Below, piece by piece: positions 30,488 through 41,150 of a stretch of DNA of 64,000 bases. The position numbers and the translations under genes were made by a program. Position 1 is the first letter of the stretch. Every line of letters begins with the position of its first letter. Source of the stretch: an uncultured Pelagibacteraceae bacterium (GTDB lineage: Bacteria; Pseudomonadota; Alphaproteobacteria; Pelagibacterales; Pelagibacteraceae); assembly GCA_902616645.1 (NCBI GenBank), contig CACMTO010000005.1:20942-84941 (forward strand), in the 5' to 3' direction. A model generated the notes under the pieces. The model saw only the letters and a program-made list of their open reading frames with translations, had not been told where the DNA came from and did not search any database.

Positions 30488-32314
30488 TTAACTTTCAAGG
30501 AAACTTTTTAACTGTTTTGACCTACTTGGATGTTTTAACTTTCTTAATGCTTTAGCTTCAATCTGTCTAATTCTTTCCCTTGTAACTGAAAATTGAAGTC
30601 CAACCTCTTCTAAAGTATGATCAGTGTTCATACCCACTCCAAATCTCATTCTTAAAACTCTTTCCTCTCTTGGAGTCAACGTTGATAGAATTTTTGTTGT
30701 AGCCTCTCCTAAATTTGATTTAATAGCTTGTTCTAAAGGTGCTAAAGCTTTTGTATCCTCAATAAAATCTCCTAAACTACTATCTTCTTCATCACCAACG
30801 GGTTTTTCAAGTGAGACGGGTTCTTTAGAAATTTTCAATACCTTTCGAACTTTGTCTAATGGCATTCTAAGTTTTTTAGCTAATTCTTCTGGGGTAGCCT
30901 CTCTACCAAATTCACTCAATATCAATCTTTGAGTTCTGACTATTTTGTTAATCGTTTCTATCATGTGTACTGGTATTCTAATTGTTCTTGCTTGGTCGGC
31001 AATTGATCTAGTTATAGCTTGTCTTATCCACCATGTAGCATAAGTCGAAAATTTATAACCTCTACGATATTCAAATTTATCAACGGCCTTCATCAAACCA
31101 ATATTACCTTCTTGAATTAAATCTAAAAATTGAAGACCTCTATTTGTATATTTTTTGGCAATAGATATTACTAATCTTAGATTAGCCTCAACCATTTCCT
31201 TTTTCGCAATTCTGGACTCTTTTTCTCCTTTTTGGATTCTACTTACTAATTTTTTAAAATCAGTCACAGAAATTCCAAGTGTATTACTTATTTCGATTAG
31301 TCTCTCCCTGATATTTCTAAATTGTTCCTTATTTTTTGAGAAAAACTGCCTCCAAACTGTATTAGTATCTAGAAACTTTTTCAAATTCGGATTAATTTCG
31401 TTACCGATATAGAATTTTATAAATTCTGTTCTTGGAATTTTTTGATCCATTGCTAACCTTAAAAGATTTCCCTCTAAGGAAATTATCTTTTTATTTTCTA
31501 TATAATGTTTTTGAACTAGATCCTCTAAAACTGAGGGAGATAATTGTAAAGACTTTATATTCTCTAAAATATCTTTTACAGTCTTGTCATAACTTTTTTC
31601 TTTAGCTGTAGAAAAGGACTCAGATTTTAAAATACAATTTAATTTTTCTTTTTGGTATTTAATAAGCTTATTGTATTCTTTTGTTAAATGGGTAACTGTT
31701 TTTAGAACTTTCGGTTTAATTTCAGTTTCCATTGCAGCAAGCGTGGGATTAAATTCTTCATCCTCATCATTAGCTCCATCTTCAGTTTTTTCAGTTTCGC
31801 CTGCATTTTTTTGTTTTGCACTAGGTCCTGTGGATTCATCTTCCATGTAATTTGTATCTATATCGATAATTTCTCTAACTAAGATTTCATCTTTTTGTAG
31901 TTTTTGATTCCAGTCAAAAAATTGTTGAGCAGTGATCGGGCTTTGAGACAAAGCTATCAACATTACATCTTTTCCTGCTTCTATTCTTTTTGCAATCGCA
32001 ATTTCACCTTCTCTAGATAAAAGTTCTACTCCACCCATTTCTCTTAGATACATTCTTATTGGATCATCACTTTTTTCAATTGTTTTACCTTCCTCCTTTG
32101 AGGAACTTTCTTTTTTTCTTAAAACTTTAAAATCAGATTTTTTTTCAACTAAAGTTATTTTTTCATCAAGTATGTGAATAAAAGCTTGAGCTAAGTTTTC
32201 GTCTGAGAGATTTCTCTTTCCAAGTGATTTGCTTAATTCTTCGTAAGTTATAAATCCTCTGTGGGTTCCTCGACCCATTAATCTTGCGAATGATTTAGTA
32301 ATTATTCTTTCCAC
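30488..32314 (-). CDS. rpoD: Primary sigma factor RpoD (sigma-70)
   Basis: Housekeeping sigma factor. The 608 residues include [21 protein letters not shown] (region 1.2), a long acidic non-conserved region, [37 protein letters not shown] region 2, [14 protein letters not shown] (2.3-2.4), and the region 4 helix-turn-helix [20 protein letters not shown] with [14 protein letters not shown] before it. The amino terminus is shorter than in E. coli, typical of alphaproteobacteria. It follows dnaG by 67 bases, as in the macromolecular synthesis operon. Confidence 0.97.
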   Translation of the reverse strand: MERIITKSFARLMGRGTHRGFITYEELSKSLGKRNLSDENLAQAFIHILDEKITLVEKKSDFKVLRKKESSSKEEGKTIEKSDDPIRMYLREMGGVELLSREGEIAIAKRIEAGKDVMLIALSQSPITAQQFFDWNQKLQKDEILVREIIDIDTNYMEDESTGPSAKQKNAGETEKTEDGANDEDEEFNPTLAAMETEIKPKVLKTVTHLTKEYNKLIKYQKEKLNCILKSESFSTAKEKSYDKTVKDILENIKSLQLSPSVLEDLVQKHYIENKKIISLEGNLLRLAMDQKIPRTEFIKFYIGNEINPNLKKFLDTNTVWRQFFSKNKEQFRNIRERLIEISNTLGISVTDFKKLVSRIQKGEKESRIAKKEMVEANLRLVISIAKKYTNRGLQFLDLIQEGNIGLMKAVDKFEYRRGYKFSTYATWWIRQAITRSIADQARTIRIPVHMIETINKIVRTQRLILSEFGREATPEELAKKLRMPLDKVRKVLKISKEPVSLEKPVGDEEDSSLGDFIEDTKALAPLEQAIKSNLGEATTKILSTLTPREERVLRMRFGVGMNTDHTLEEVGLQFSVTRERIRQIEAKALRKLKHPSRSKQLKSFLES

Positions 32315-32381
32315 AACAATAAAATTAGAGAAGACTTATATAATGTCAATTTCATAAAAATCCATTATTAATTTTCGAATT

Positions 32382-34157
32382 TTAGTTGATATTTTGCTTT
32401 TTTTTCAGCTCTTTAAGCTCATTAAATGTCTCTTCACTCAAATCTTTTGAAAACTTCGATTCTAATTCTTGAATTCTAAATTCTAAATCATAACTATTTA
32501 AATCTCGGCTTATATCATCTAGTAATTCAATTATTTCATACTCATTATCTTGCTTGTTTTTAAGAATATGTTTGATTGGTGCAAACTTAGTTATCTTTTC
32601 AATTAATTGATTATCTATATCAAGCATTTCTATTGTTACATTTTCTCCAGATCTTAATTTTGAAACAATCTTATTTAAAATTTGAATATTAATTTTAGAG
32701 AATAATTTTATATTTTCGATTAGGTGAATATTTTCCTGCATTAAATTAAGGTTATGAATAACCAAGTATATTAATGAAAACTCTTTTAATTCTACTGCAC
32801 TTAAATTTTGGCTGTCACTGAAATGTTTCTTTGTTGTGTCCAATGATTTGATTTTTTTTATAAAAGAATTTTTTTTATTCTGGCTAGTATATGGAGTTAA
32901 ATCTGAAATTCTTTCTAAAAAATACTCCAAAACATATTTTTTTATAAAATTGTCTTTAATTGTATTTGCAATATTTCTTAATTTTTTTTCAAAAATAGCC
33001 ATTGAAGATGGATCATTGTTTGTTTGTTTCTTAAAATGATTGAAAATAAATTGATGTATAGAAATCTTTGAATTTTTTGAAAAATCTATAAAATAATTTT
33101 TGCCATTTTTATTAACAAAACTATCTGGATCTTCCTTATCTGGCAAAAATAAAAAAGAAATTTGTTTTTCAGGTTTTAATTCTTTAATAGAATTTTCTGC
33201 TGCTCTGACTGCTGCTTTATAACCACTATCATCTCCATCAAAACAAATAATAATGTCACTAAAAAATTGATTTAAAATAAGTATTTGTCTATCAGTTAAT
33301 GATGTACCTAAATTAGCAACAACATTTTCAATTCCATTTTTAGTAAGACCTACAACATCCATGTATCCCTCTACTAAATAAACATGATCTAATTTGTTTG
33401 ATATTTTTCTAGCTAAATCCAAATTGTATAAATTTGAACCCTTTTTAAAAAAGGGTGTCTCTGGTGAATTTATATATTTAGCTAAGTAATCTAAGTTTTC
33501 AATAATTCTTCCTCCAAGTGCTATCGGTTGTCCTGAAATATTATTGATTGGAAAAATTAATCTCCCCCTAAATCTTTCAACATAAACTTTCTTTTTTTCA
33601 TCTAAATAAAATAAACCACTTTCAATCAACGATTTTTCATTAAATTCTTTTTTAAGTTTATCGAAGAAATTAGATTTTTTTTCTATGTATCCAATTTTAA
33701 ATTTTTTAACTTCAAGTTTGCTCAAAGATCTATTTTTTAAATAATCTCTCGCATTAGAATGGTTATCGTTTTTTAATAGCTCATTATGATAAAAATCAAC
33801 ATACTTAGTATAAATAGCAATATATTCCTTCCATTTTTTTTCTCTTTCTTCATCTTGCTTAGAAAACATGTAGGGCTGCATCCCTGCCAATTGAGCTAAA
33901 TGTTTTACCGCCTCACCAAATTTAAAGTTTTGAGTTTTCATAACAAAATCAAAAATATTTCCATGCTCTGATGTTGCAAAACAATGATAAAATTCCTTTT
34001 CATCGTTTACAGTAAAAGACGGTGTTTTTTCATTTTTAAAAGGCGACAAGCCAACATACTCCTTACCCCTTTTTTTTAAAGAAACGTATTTTGCTACTAC
34101 TGTTGAAACTTTTAATCTAGTTTTAATTTCATCAAGATACTCTTTAGGATATTTCAT
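32382..34157 (-). CDS. dnaG: DNA primase DnaG
   Basis: Makes RNA primers for replication. The 591 residues hold an N-terminal zinc-ribbon-like domain, the TOPRIM catalytic core (VYLVEGYMDVVGL with the catalytic Glu, and ICFDGDDSGYKAAVRA) and a C-terminal helicase-binding region. In the N-terminal domain the usual Cys-x2-His...Cys-x2-Cys zinc site is replaced: Ser38-x2-Lys41 and Cys59-x2-Thr62 (in GLSPFKNEKTPSF and YHCFATSEHG). Only one of four ligands remains, so zinc binding is unlikely. The start overlaps the yqeY stop by four bases. Confidence 0.95.
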   Translation of the reverse strand: MKYPKEYLDEIKTRLKVSTVVAKYVSLKKRGKEYVGLSPFKNEKTPSFTVNDEKEFYHCFATSEHGNIFDFVMKTQNFKFGEAVKHLAQLAGMQPYMFSKQDEEREKKWKEYIAIYTKYVDFYHNELLKNDNHSNARDYLKNRSLSKLEVKKFKIGYIEKKSNFFDKLKKEFNEKSLIESGLFYLDEKKKVYVERFRGRLIFPINNISGQPIALGGRIIENLDYLAKYINSPETPFFKKGSNLYNLDLARKISNKLDHVYLVEGYMDVVGLTKNGIENVVANLGTSLTDRQILILNQFFSDIIICFDGDDSGYKAAVRAAENSIKELKPEKQISFLFLPDKEDPDSFVNKNGKNYFIDFSKNSKISIHQFIFNHFKKQTNNDPSSMAIFEKKLRNIANTIKDNFIKKYVLEYFLERISDLTPYTSQNKKNSFIKKIKSLDTTKKHFSDSQNLSAVELKEFSLIYLVIHNLNLMQENIHLIENIKLFSKINIQILNKIVSKLRSGENVTIEMLDIDNQLIEKITKFAPIKHILKNKQDNEYEIIELLDDISRDLNSYDLEFRIQELESKFSKDLSEETFNELKELKKKQNIN

Positions 34158-34618
34158 TTATTATTTAATAACTCTTTTATAACTGACCCAGCTTTTGCAA
34201 AATCAATTTCATCAGCATGAAGCTTTTTTAACTCACCCATAACTTTACCCATGTCTTTAATTGAACTTGCTCCAATTTTAGATATCAAATCTGCACATAT
34301 TTTTTTTGTTTCCTCGCTGCTTAATTGTTTGGGTAAAAATCCTGTTAAAATATTATATTCATTTTGTTCAATTTCTAGAAGATCTGTTCTATTGTTCTTT
34401 TTATAAATATCTATTGATTCGGCTCTTTGCTTTACCATTTTCTTCAAAAGCTTTTTTATATCCTCGTCGTCTGTCTCTTTTTTGTTTTGACCAGATCTGT
34501 TTAATATATCCAGGTCCTTAATTGAGGATAAAATTAACCTGTAAGTTGAGATTTTTGTTTTATCTTTAGCCTTTAGAGCGTTTTTATATTCGGTTTCGAT
34601 TGTTTCTTTTAATGACAT
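34154..34618 (-). CDS. yqeY: GatB/YqeY domain protein
   Basis: A 154-residue protein of the YqeY family, related to the C-terminal tRNA-binding tail of amidotransferase subunit GatB. Typical blocks are MSLKETIETEYKNALKAKDKTKISTYRLILSSIK-type start, ESIDIYKKNNRTDLLEIEQNE, LTGFLPKQLS and MGKVMGELKK. The molecular role is unsettled; stand-alone YqeY often sits next to dnaG-rpoD, as here. It is the first gene of a leftward yqeY-dnaG-rpoD set. Confidence 0.88.
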   Translation of the reverse strand: MSLKETIETEYKNALKAKDKTKISTYRLILSSIKDLDILNRSGQNKKETDDEDIKKLLKKMVKQRAESIDIYKKNNRTDLLEIEQNEYNILTGFLPKQLSSEETKKICADLISKIGASSIKDMGKVMGELKKLHADEIDFAKAGSVIKELLNNK

Positions 34619-34660
34619 GACAAATTTAATCTACTGCAAAGATAAAAATCTTCAAAAGAA

Positions 34661-34686
34661 AAATTGTTTTTTTACAATTTTATAAT
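34661..34686 (+). promoter_or_regulatory. Inverted repeat plus -10 box upstream of carA
   Basis: AAATTGT and ACAATTT form a perfect seven-base inverted repeat around six T residues (34661-34680), immediately followed by a perfect TATAAT (34681-34686). No good -35 is present. The repeat covers the place where a -35 would be, so it could be an operator for an activator or repressor. The carA start lies 59 bases downstream. Confidence 0.35.
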
Positions 34687-34745
34687 ACATCTCTGTTGCG
34701 ATAATAAATCAATTATTGTATTAACCTTTAACTTATGAGTTGTAA

Positions 34746-35939
34746 TTGATCAAAAAAGTAAAAAAAACTCACTCAAAAAATTCACAAAATAACACAGGTA
34801 TTTTAGTTCTTGAAAATAGGAAGGTTTTTAGAGGTATTGGCATTGGCTACCAAGGAGAAGCAACAGGGGAAGTTTGCTTTAATACTTCTTTAACCGGATA
34901 TCAAGAAATAATATCTGATCCATCTTATGCAGGTCAAATAATAAATTTTACTTTCCCACACATTGGAAATGTTGGAACCAACAAAGAAGATTTTGAGTCT
35001 GATAAAATTTGGACTAAAGGAGTAATCTTTAATTCGGAGATTACATCACCATCAAATTATAGATCTTTTCAACATTTAAACTCTTGGCTAAAAAAAAATA
35101 AAATAGTAGGAATTACAGGTCTAGATACAAGAAGTTTAACTAGTTTTATAAGAGACAAAGGTGCTCCAAAGGGAACAATTGCTTACTCAAAAAAAGGCAA
35201 ATTTAACATCAGTAAACTTACAAACTCAACAATTAAATGGAGTGGATTAAATAATTTGGATCTTGCAGAAAAAGTGACTACTCCGAGAAATTATGTTTGG
35301 AAAGGACTTAAGACTTGGAAAAAAGAAATAGGTTTTAAAAAAAACACCAAAAGTTCTTTGCACGTAGTTGCTATAGACTATGGTATAAAAAAAAACATAT
35401 TAAGATATTTTTCTGACTTTAATTGTAAAGTAACAGTAGTTTCTTGTAAAACCGATGCTGAAAAAATTCTTAAGTTAAAACCAGATGGTATTTTTTTATC
35501 TAACGGTCCAGGAGATCCAGCTGCGACTGGAAAATATGCTATAAAAGTAATAAAAAAATTAATTAGTAAAGATTTACCGTTATTTGGTATTTGTCTTGGT
35601 CATCAGATTCTGGCTTTATCTTTAGGTGGTAAAACGAAAAAGATGAAACTTGGGCATAGAGGAGCTAATCATCCTGTTAAAAATTTAATAAATGACAATG
35701 TGGAAATAACCAGTCAAAATCATGGCTTTGAAGTTGTAAAAGAAAATTTACCTAAAACTGTTGAAATCACCCATAAATCTTTATTTGATCATAGTATCGA
35801 GGGTATAAAATTAAAAAATAAACCTGTATTCTCTGTTCAGTACCATCCAGAATCAAACCCTGGTCCACAAGACAGCGTTTATTTATTCCAAGAATTCATT
35901 AAAAACATGAAAAAAAATGCCAAAAAGAAAAGACTTTAA
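34746..35939 (+). CDS. carA: Carbamoyl-phosphate synthase small subunit
   Basis: Glutamine amidotransferase subunit that feeds ammonia to CarB for arginine and pyrimidine synthesis. The N-terminal CPSase domain ([40 protein letters not shown]) is followed by a class I glutaminase. Its nucleophile is in [12 protein letters not shown], with His and Glu in [11 protein letters not shown]. The reading frame starts with TTG; the only upstream ATG nearby is out of frame and stops at once, so TTG is the best start. The end overlaps carB by 23 bases. Confidence 0.95.
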   Translation: MIKKVKKTHSKNSQNNTGILVLENRKVFRGIGIGYQGEATGEVCFNTSLTGYQEIISDPSYAGQIINFTFPHIGNVGTNKEDFESDKIWTKGVIFNSEITSPSNYRSFQHLNSWLKKNKIVGITGLDTRSLTSFIRDKGAPKGTIAYSKKGKFNISKLTNSTIKWSGLNNLDLAEKVTTPRNYVWKGLKTWKKEIGFKKNTKSSLHVVAIDYGIKKNILRYFSDFNCKVTVVSCKTDAEKILKLKPDGIFLSNGPGDPAATGKYAIKVIKKLISKDLPLFGICLGHQILALSLGGKTKKMKLGHRGANHPVKNLINDNVEITSQNHGFEVVKENLPKTVEITHKSLFDHSIEGIKLKNKPVFSVQYHPESNPGPQDSVYLFQEFIKNMKKNAKKKRL

Positions 35940-38900
35940 AAAAATTTTAGTTGTTGGTGCTGGGCCAATAATTATAGGCCAAGCCTGCGAATTTGATTAT
36001 TCGGGAACACAAGCATGTAAAGCATTAAAAGACGAAGGTTACAAAGTTGTTTTGATAAATTCAAATCCAGCAACAATTATGACTGATCCTGATGTTGCTG
36101 ATAAAACTTATATTGAACCGATTACTTTAAAAGTTTTAGAAAAAATTTTAAAAAAAGAAAAACCTGACGCAATTCTTCCTACAATGGGAGGTCAAACAGC
36201 TCTTAATCTTGCAATGGAAGCAGAAAAAAAAGGAATTTTAAAGAAATACAAAATTGAATTAATAGGAGCAAACTCTAAAGCAATCGCTAATGCAGAGGAT
36301 AGAAAGAAATTTAGAAAAAACATGATTGATATTGGTTTAGATCTACCTAAATCAGAAATTGTTAACAACATTAATCAAGCATCAAAAGTTTTAAGAAAAA
36401 TTGGTTTGCCCGCTATTATTAGACCAGCATTTACGCTTGGAGGTCTTGGAGGAGGAATAGCTAAAAATAAAAAAGATTACTTAAAAATTATTAGAAATGG
36501 TTTACATGAATCGCCAGTCAGCCAAGTGTTAGTTGAAGAGTGTCTCGAAGGATGGAAAGAATTTGAAATGGAAGTTGTGAGAGATAAAAAAGACAATTGT
36601 ATAATAATATGTTCAATTGAAAATGTTGATCCAATGGGAGTACATACCGGAGACTCTGTTACAGTCGCCCCTGCACTTACATTAACAGATAAGGAATATC
36701 AAGTTATGAGAAATGCTTCTATTGCATGTTTAAGAAAAATTGGTGTTGAGACTGGTGGTTCAAATGTTCAGTTCGCTATTAATCCCAAAAACGGTCGAAT
36801 GGTAATAATTGAAATGAATCCTCGTGTATCAAGGTCATCAGCACTAGCATCAAAAGCAACAGGTTTTCCAATTGCTAAAGTTGCCGCAAAACTGGCGATT
36901 GGTTACACGTTAGATGAATTAAAAAATGAAATTACTAAAGTTACTCCAGCATCATTTGAACCAAGTATTGATTATGTGGTAACAAAAATTCCAAGATTTA
37001 CTTTTGAAAAATTTTCAACTTCTCCTGCTACTTTAGGTACATCAATGAAATCAGTTGGAGAGGCAATGGCGATCGGTAGAAATTTTAAAGAGTCACTTCA
37101 AAAAGCTCTAGTTTCACTTGAAACTGGTTTCTCAGGATTAGATAGAATATTTGATTTAAATAAAAAACAAATTGAGAAAAAACTTAAAGAAAATATTCCA
37201 AATAAATTACTTCTGGTCGCCGAAGCTATTAGAAAAAAAATTAGTTTAAAAAAAATATTTAAATTATCTAAAATTGACCCATGGTTTTTAGAACAAATAA
37301 ATGAGTTAGTTGTTAGTGAAATAAGAATTAAAAACAAAGGATTGCCAAAAAATTTTAATGAGTTGAATAGAATAAAATCTATTGGTTTTTCTGATAAGAA
37401 ATTAGCAGAATTAACTAATACCTCTGAAAATGTAGTTAGACGAAAAAGAACTGCTCTCAATATTTTGCCAGTATTTAAAAAGGTTGATACTTGTGCTGCT
37501 GAGTTTAAATCTTTTACACCTTATATGTACTCAACTTATCAAAGAAACTTCTCAGTAAATTCTGAGTGTGAGTCTGATCCAACCATAAGAAAAAAGATTA
37601 TAATACTAGGTGGAGGACCAAATAGAATAGGACAGGGTATCGAATTTGATTATTGCTGTTGTCAGGCAAGTTTTTCCTTAAAAAATCAAGGCTTTGAAAC
37701 CATTATGGTTAACTGTAATCCAGAAACAGTTTCAACTGATTACGATACAAGTGATAGATTGTATTTTGAACCTTTAAAAGAAGAGTATGTTTTTAATATA
37801 ATCAATAAAGAAAAAGAAAAAGGTAACTTAATTGGTATTATTGCACAATTTGGTGGTCAAACTCCAATTAAACTGGCCAAATTTTTACACGATAACAAAC
37901 TCCCAATTTTAGGAACACAATATACTTCGATAGATTTAGCAGAGGATCGGAACCGATTTAGAAACCTGCTTAATAAATTAAAACTAAAGCAAGCAGAAAG
38001 CGGAATAGCAAAAACTTACAAACAAGCGATCCGGATAGCAGAAAAAATTGGTTTGCCGTTGATGGTAAGACCATCATATGTATTAGGTGGAAGAGCAATG
38101 GAAATTGTTCATGAAAAAAGTCAGCTTAAAAACTTTGTTCAAGAGGCGTTCAAAGCTGCAGAGGATAACCCAATTTTAATAGATAAGTTTATCGATCATG
38201 CAATGGAAGTTGATGTAGATGCAATATCAGATGGAAAACAAGTTCATGTTGCAGGTATAATGCAACATATTGAGGAAGCGGGAATTCACTCAGGGGACTC
38301 TGCTTGCAGTTTACCTCCAATATCTATTAAACCATTTTTGATAAAGGAAATTGAAAATCAAACTAAAAAGTTAGCTTTAGCTTTGAAAGTTAAAGGTTTT
38401 ATGAACATTCAATTTGCCATAAAGAAAGATGTAATTTATGTGATCGAAGTAAACCCTAGGGCTAGCAGAACAGTACCATTTGTTTCAAAAGCGAAAGGTT
38501 TGCCACTTGCTAAAATTGCATCGCGAGTAATGTCTGGAGAAAAATTATCTAAGTTTAATCTAAAAGATAAATCAAAAGGAATGTACGCAGTTAAAGAGGC
38601 TGTATTTCCTTTTAATAAATTTCCTAATAGTGATTTATTATTGGGGCCAGAGATGAAATCAACAGGAGAAGTGATGGGATTTGATAAAAATTTTGGAATG
38701 GCTTTCGCAAAAAGTCAGATTGCATCTGCAAATTCCTTACCAACAAAAGGACTCGCTTTTATTTCACTTAAAGACTCTCATAAAAAGGAAGGTATTAATC
38801 TTGCAAGGGAATTATTAAAATTAAAGTTTAGTCTTTGTGCTACTAAAGGGACTGCAGAACACATAAAAAAACATGGAATGAAATGCAAAAAAATCAATAA

Positions 38901-39147
38901 AGTAAGTAGTGGATCACCTCATATAGTTGATGTTCTAAATTCAAAAAAAATAGCATTAGTAATAAATACTGGCGGCGGGAAAAGCGAACACAGAATAAAT
39001 GATGCTATTGCTTTAAGAAGGGCAACACTAAAAAATAAAGTCCCATATTGCACCAATATGTCAACAGCCTTAGCATGTATTGAGGGAATAAAATCTCTTA
39101 AGACAAAAAAACTTGAAGTTTGTTCTCTTCAAGATCTTAATTTTTAA
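35917..39147 (+). CDS. carB: Carbamoyl-phosphate synthase large subunit
   Basis: Makes carbamoyl phosphate from bicarbonate, ammonia and two ATP. The 1076 residues contain two ATP-grasp halves. Each opens with a glycine motif ([19 protein letters not shown] near residue 11; [19 protein letters not shown] near 565) and has its own [16 protein letters not shown] or [16 protein letters not shown] metal-binding stretch. The methylglyoxal-synthase-like allosteric domain makes up the last 140 residues ([16 protein letters not shown]). Length is normal. Confidence 0.97.
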   Translation: MPKRKDFKKILVVGAGPIIIGQACEFDYSGTQACKALKDEGYKVVLINSNPATIMTDPDVADKTYIEPITLKVLEKILKKEKPDAILPTMGGQTALNLAMEAEKKGILKKYKIELIGANSKAIANAEDRKKFRKNMIDIGLDLPKSEIVNNINQASKVLRKIGLPAIIRPAFTLGGLGGGIAKNKKDYLKIIRNGLHESPVSQVLVEECLEGWKEFEMEVVRDKKDNCIIICSIENVDPMGVHTGDSVTVAPALTLTDKEYQVMRNASIACLRKIGVETGGSNVQFAINPKNGRMVIIEMNPRVSRSSALASKATGFPIAKVAAKLAIGYTLDELKNEITKVTPASFEPSIDYVVTKIPRFTFEKFSTSPATLGTSMKSVGEAMAIGRNFKESLQKALVSLETGFSGLDRIFDLNKKQIEKKLKENIPNKLLLVAEAIRKKISLKKIFKLSKIDPWFLEQINELVVSEIRIKNKGLPKNFNELNRIKSIGFSDKKLAELTNTSENVVRRKRTALNILPVFKKVDTCAAEFKSFTPYMYSTYQRNFSVNSECESDPTIRKKIIILGGGPNRIGQGIEFDYCCCQASFSLKNQGFETIMVNCNPETVSTDYDTSDRLYFEPLKEEYVFNIINKEKEKGNLIGIIAQFGGQTPIKLAKFLHDNKLPILGTQYTSIDLAEDRNRFRNLLNKLKLKQAESGIAKTYKQAIRIAEKIGLPLMVRPSYVLGGRAMEIVHEKSQLKNFVQEAFKAAEDNPILIDKFIDHAMEVDVDAISDGKQVHVAGIMQHIEEAGIHSGDSACSLPPISIKPFLIKEIENQTKKLALALKVKGFMNIQFAIKKDVIYVIEVNPRASRTVPFVSKAKGLPLAKIASRVMSGEKLSKFNLKDKSKGMYAVKEAVFPFNKFPNSDLLLGPEMKSTGEVMGFDKNFGMAFAKSQIASANSLPTKGLAFISLKDSHKKEGINLARELLKLKFSLCATKGTAEHIKKHGMKCKKINKVSSGSPHIVDVLNSKKIALVINTGGGKSEHRINDAIALRRATLKNKVPYCTNMSTALACIEGIKSLKTKKLEVCSLQDLNF

Positions 39148-39271
39148 AAATTCAATTTTTAGTTGTTCCAAAAATTTCAATTAAAAGTTGAAGAAATAAT
39201 ACTGTTTAGGATAAATTTAAATTTATTTTAAAGAAATTGATTAGTAGGCTACTGGCAATTAAATTTTTTTT
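39148..39271. other. Intergenic region after carB
   Basis: A 124-base A+T-rich stretch, long for this window. A short hairpin AAAAATT/AATTTTT just after the carB stop could act in 3' end formation, but it lacks a GC stem. Nothing else is recognised apart from space for a promoter of the following small gene. Confidence 0.3.
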
Positions 39272-39523
39272 ATGAGTATAAAATTTCAAGAAAATATAAA
39301 AAAATTTCCTGATGAAACTTTTTATGATGCTGAAATTATCAATTTTCCAAAAGATAAGACTCCAGAAAATGGAAATTTATTTGAAACTAAAAAAAATTAT
39401 ATTTGGAAACTTTATGATAAAAATAATGTAAACGAAGATGATGATCAATTAAGAGCTGTTACTGGTATCTGTTTTATGTTTGCTATTTTGGTTATATTAG
39501 GTTTGTACTCTAATCTCTTTTAA
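39272..39523 (+). CDS. Small membrane protein of unknown function
   Basis: An 83-residue frame with an acidic, Lys/Asn-rich soluble N-terminus (about 1-60) and one hydrophobic C-terminal segment (about 64-82, GICFMFAILVILGLYSNLF). This tail-anchored layout suggests a C-tail membrane protein facing the cytoplasm. I do not recognise a family. Convergence with the next gene at a three-base gap, and a full start-to-stop frame in an otherwise empty stretch, support it being real. There is no clear ribosome-binding site. Confidence 0.55.
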   Translation: MSIKFQENIKKFPDETFYDAEIINFPKDKTPENGNLFETKKNYIWKLYDKNNVNEDDDQLRAVTGICFMFAILVILGLYSNLF

Positions 39524-39526
39524 ACG

Positions 39527-40192
39527 CTATTGATCGACTTTCCAATCGGTATGAAAAGTAACGTAATTTACTTGAATACATCTTCTCTCTTTAATTATTT
39601 TTTTCTTTTCCATACCATGCCATGTATTAGGACCACTTGTAAAAAGATAGCCGTAATTATGCTTATACGGCACCGTCTTAACTTTCTCCAACTTTTCATT
39701 ATAAAAATCAGTACCCAAATCTTCGGACTCTTTTGAATTATTCACAAAAATTAAACCTGACATTAATTTTTCTTTTATATCACAATGAGGTTTAAGCCAA
39801 AAACCTTCTCGATCACAAATAATTTCTACTCTAACATAAGAATTAGATAAATCTTTTTTTATCATTTTAGAAATTGCTTGATGAGTCTCTTTAGATTGTA
39901 ATTCTCTAATAAACTTTACTAAATTTGGAAATTGAGACTCATTCTCTTTTGTTACAAAACATCTAAATTTTATTGCCTTACCTCCTGATGCAATACCCTT
40001 CCTAAATTCTGCAGATCCACCATCTATAGCTCTAGTGCCATCGTATGACAAATTATGTTTGCTTACGTCCGGAATATCTGCATTTATAATTTCATTTATT
40101 GACTCTTCACTTAGAGCATCACTATACTCCCAATGGGCAAAAGGATAGTCATGTTTTTTCGAATTTTTTAAAATTGAATTAAGAAAAATCAT
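39527..40192 (-). CDS. 2OG-Fe(II) oxygenase-fold protein
   Basis: A 221-residue protein with the iron-binding pattern of 2-oxoglutarate-dependent oxygenases: His136-x-Asp138 in FWLKPHCDIKEKLMSG, a distal His192 in GPNTWHGMEKK, and a downstream Arg (203/204) in KERRCIQVNY that would bind 2-oxoglutarate. It resembles prolyl-hydroxylase-like or sugar-biosynthesis oxygenases of unknown substrate. It overlaps the ELM1-like gene upstream by 14 bases, so the pair is probably co-transcribed and may act on the same envelope component. Confidence 0.7.
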   Translation of the reverse strand: MIFLNSILKNSKKHDYPFAHWEYSDALSEESINEIINADIPDVSKHNLSYDGTRAIDGGSAEFRKGIASGGKAIKFRCFVTKENESQFPNLVKFIRELQSKETHQAISKMIKKDLSNSYVRVEIICDREGFWLKPHCDIKEKLMSGLIFVNNSKESEDLGTDFYNEKLEKVKTVPYKHNYGYLFTSGPNTWHGMEKKKIIKERRCIQVNYVTFHTDWKVDQ

Positions 40193-41129
40193 AATCTTTA
40201 AATTTTTTTTTTATGTGATTTGATACTTTATCAGTTTCGTTAAGTTTTTCATAATTCCATTTTTCAACTGAACCTTCTAAATTTCTAATAATGTTCAATG
40301 ATCTAAATAAATTAAAAAACTTCTCAAATCTATAGTTTTTTTTAATTGGCGTCATTTGTGCAACATATATTGGTTTCCCTGTTATAGCGGCCTCAGAGAT
40401 CATGGAGGTTGAGTCACACGTTACAACAATATAGTCAGCTAATTTAAGTGAGGAGAGATAAGCCTTTTTATCAACATTATTTATAATTACTTGATTTTTA
40501 TCAAAATAATTAGTTGCTTTATTAATAATTTTTTGAGGTGTTCTCATTGAGGGAATTACTATTAATTGATAACCATTATCTATAAAATTTTTTTGTATTT
40601 TAGCGAATATTTCACCAATCGATTTATCATTATAGTTGTAATACTTGTTTGGCCCACCAATAATTAATGAAATTATTTTTTCCTTATTAATTTTGTTTTT
40701 TAGATAATTCTCATTTTGATCGAGTTCATCTTGTTTCAAATAATGAATAGCTCCTATACTAGTTATAACATTGTTTCCATTTAAACTATCGTGCTGAGGA
40801 ACTACAACATAATCAAAATTATTCAAAGAAACCTTTGGATCTTGAATATGAATATTCATTATTTTATCTTTGTACTTTTTTTTCAAATAAATTGATGGAA
40901 TAACGCTTTTTCTTCCACAGGAAATAACGATATCAAAATTTTTTTTAATATCATTTTTAAAAGTAAAACTTTGAGATGGTGTAAATTTTGGAGGAATAAG
41001 CTTCCAAAAAGAATTTAGTTCAATTTTTTCGTGTATAAATTCTATATTTAGTGACTTAGCCAACCCTTCAACTTGACTAATCATACCGTGCATTCCCTCA
41101 GTCAATAATAAACCTTTTAATTTATTCAT
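40179..41129 (-). CDS. ELM1-like protein (DUF1022 family)
   Basis: A 316-residue protein related to the plant mitochondrial fission factor ELM1 and to bacterial DUF1022 proteins. It has a glycosyltransferase-like (GT-B type) look: IVISCGRKSVIPSIYLKKK, LIIGGPNKYYNYND, and VTCDSTSMISEAAITGKPIYVAQM near the C-terminus, which resembles a nucleotide-sugar-binding block. No biochemical role is established for the bacterial members as far as I know. It is divergent from trxB by 21 bases and couples to the oxygenase gene. Confidence 0.75.
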   Translation of the reverse strand: MNKLKGLLLTEGMHGMISQVEGLAKSLNIEFIHEKIELNSFWKLIPPKFTPSQSFTFKNDIKKNFDIVISCGRKSVIPSIYLKKKYKDKIMNIHIQDPKVSLNNFDYVVVPQHDSLNGNNVITSIGAIHYLKQDELDQNENYLKNKINKEKIISLIIGGPNKYYNYNDKSIGEIFAKIQKNFIDNGYQLIVIPSMRTPQKIINKATNYFDKNQVIINNVDKKAYLSSLKLADYIVVTCDSTSMISEAAITGKPIYVAQMTPIKKNYRFEKFFNLFRSLNIIRNLEGSVEKWNYEKLNETDKVSNHIKKKFKDYDFS

Positions 41130-41150
41130 TAATCACTATATAGCTCTCAT

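Noticed and set aside
37098..37460. A 120-codon - strand frame
   Set aside because: It is antisense to the middle of carB, which is intact and highly conserved.
39148..39175. Intrinsic terminator after carB
   Set aside because: The small hairpin is all A/T with no GC stem, so it is only a weak candidate; poly-T runs are everywhere in this DNA and are not evidence alone.
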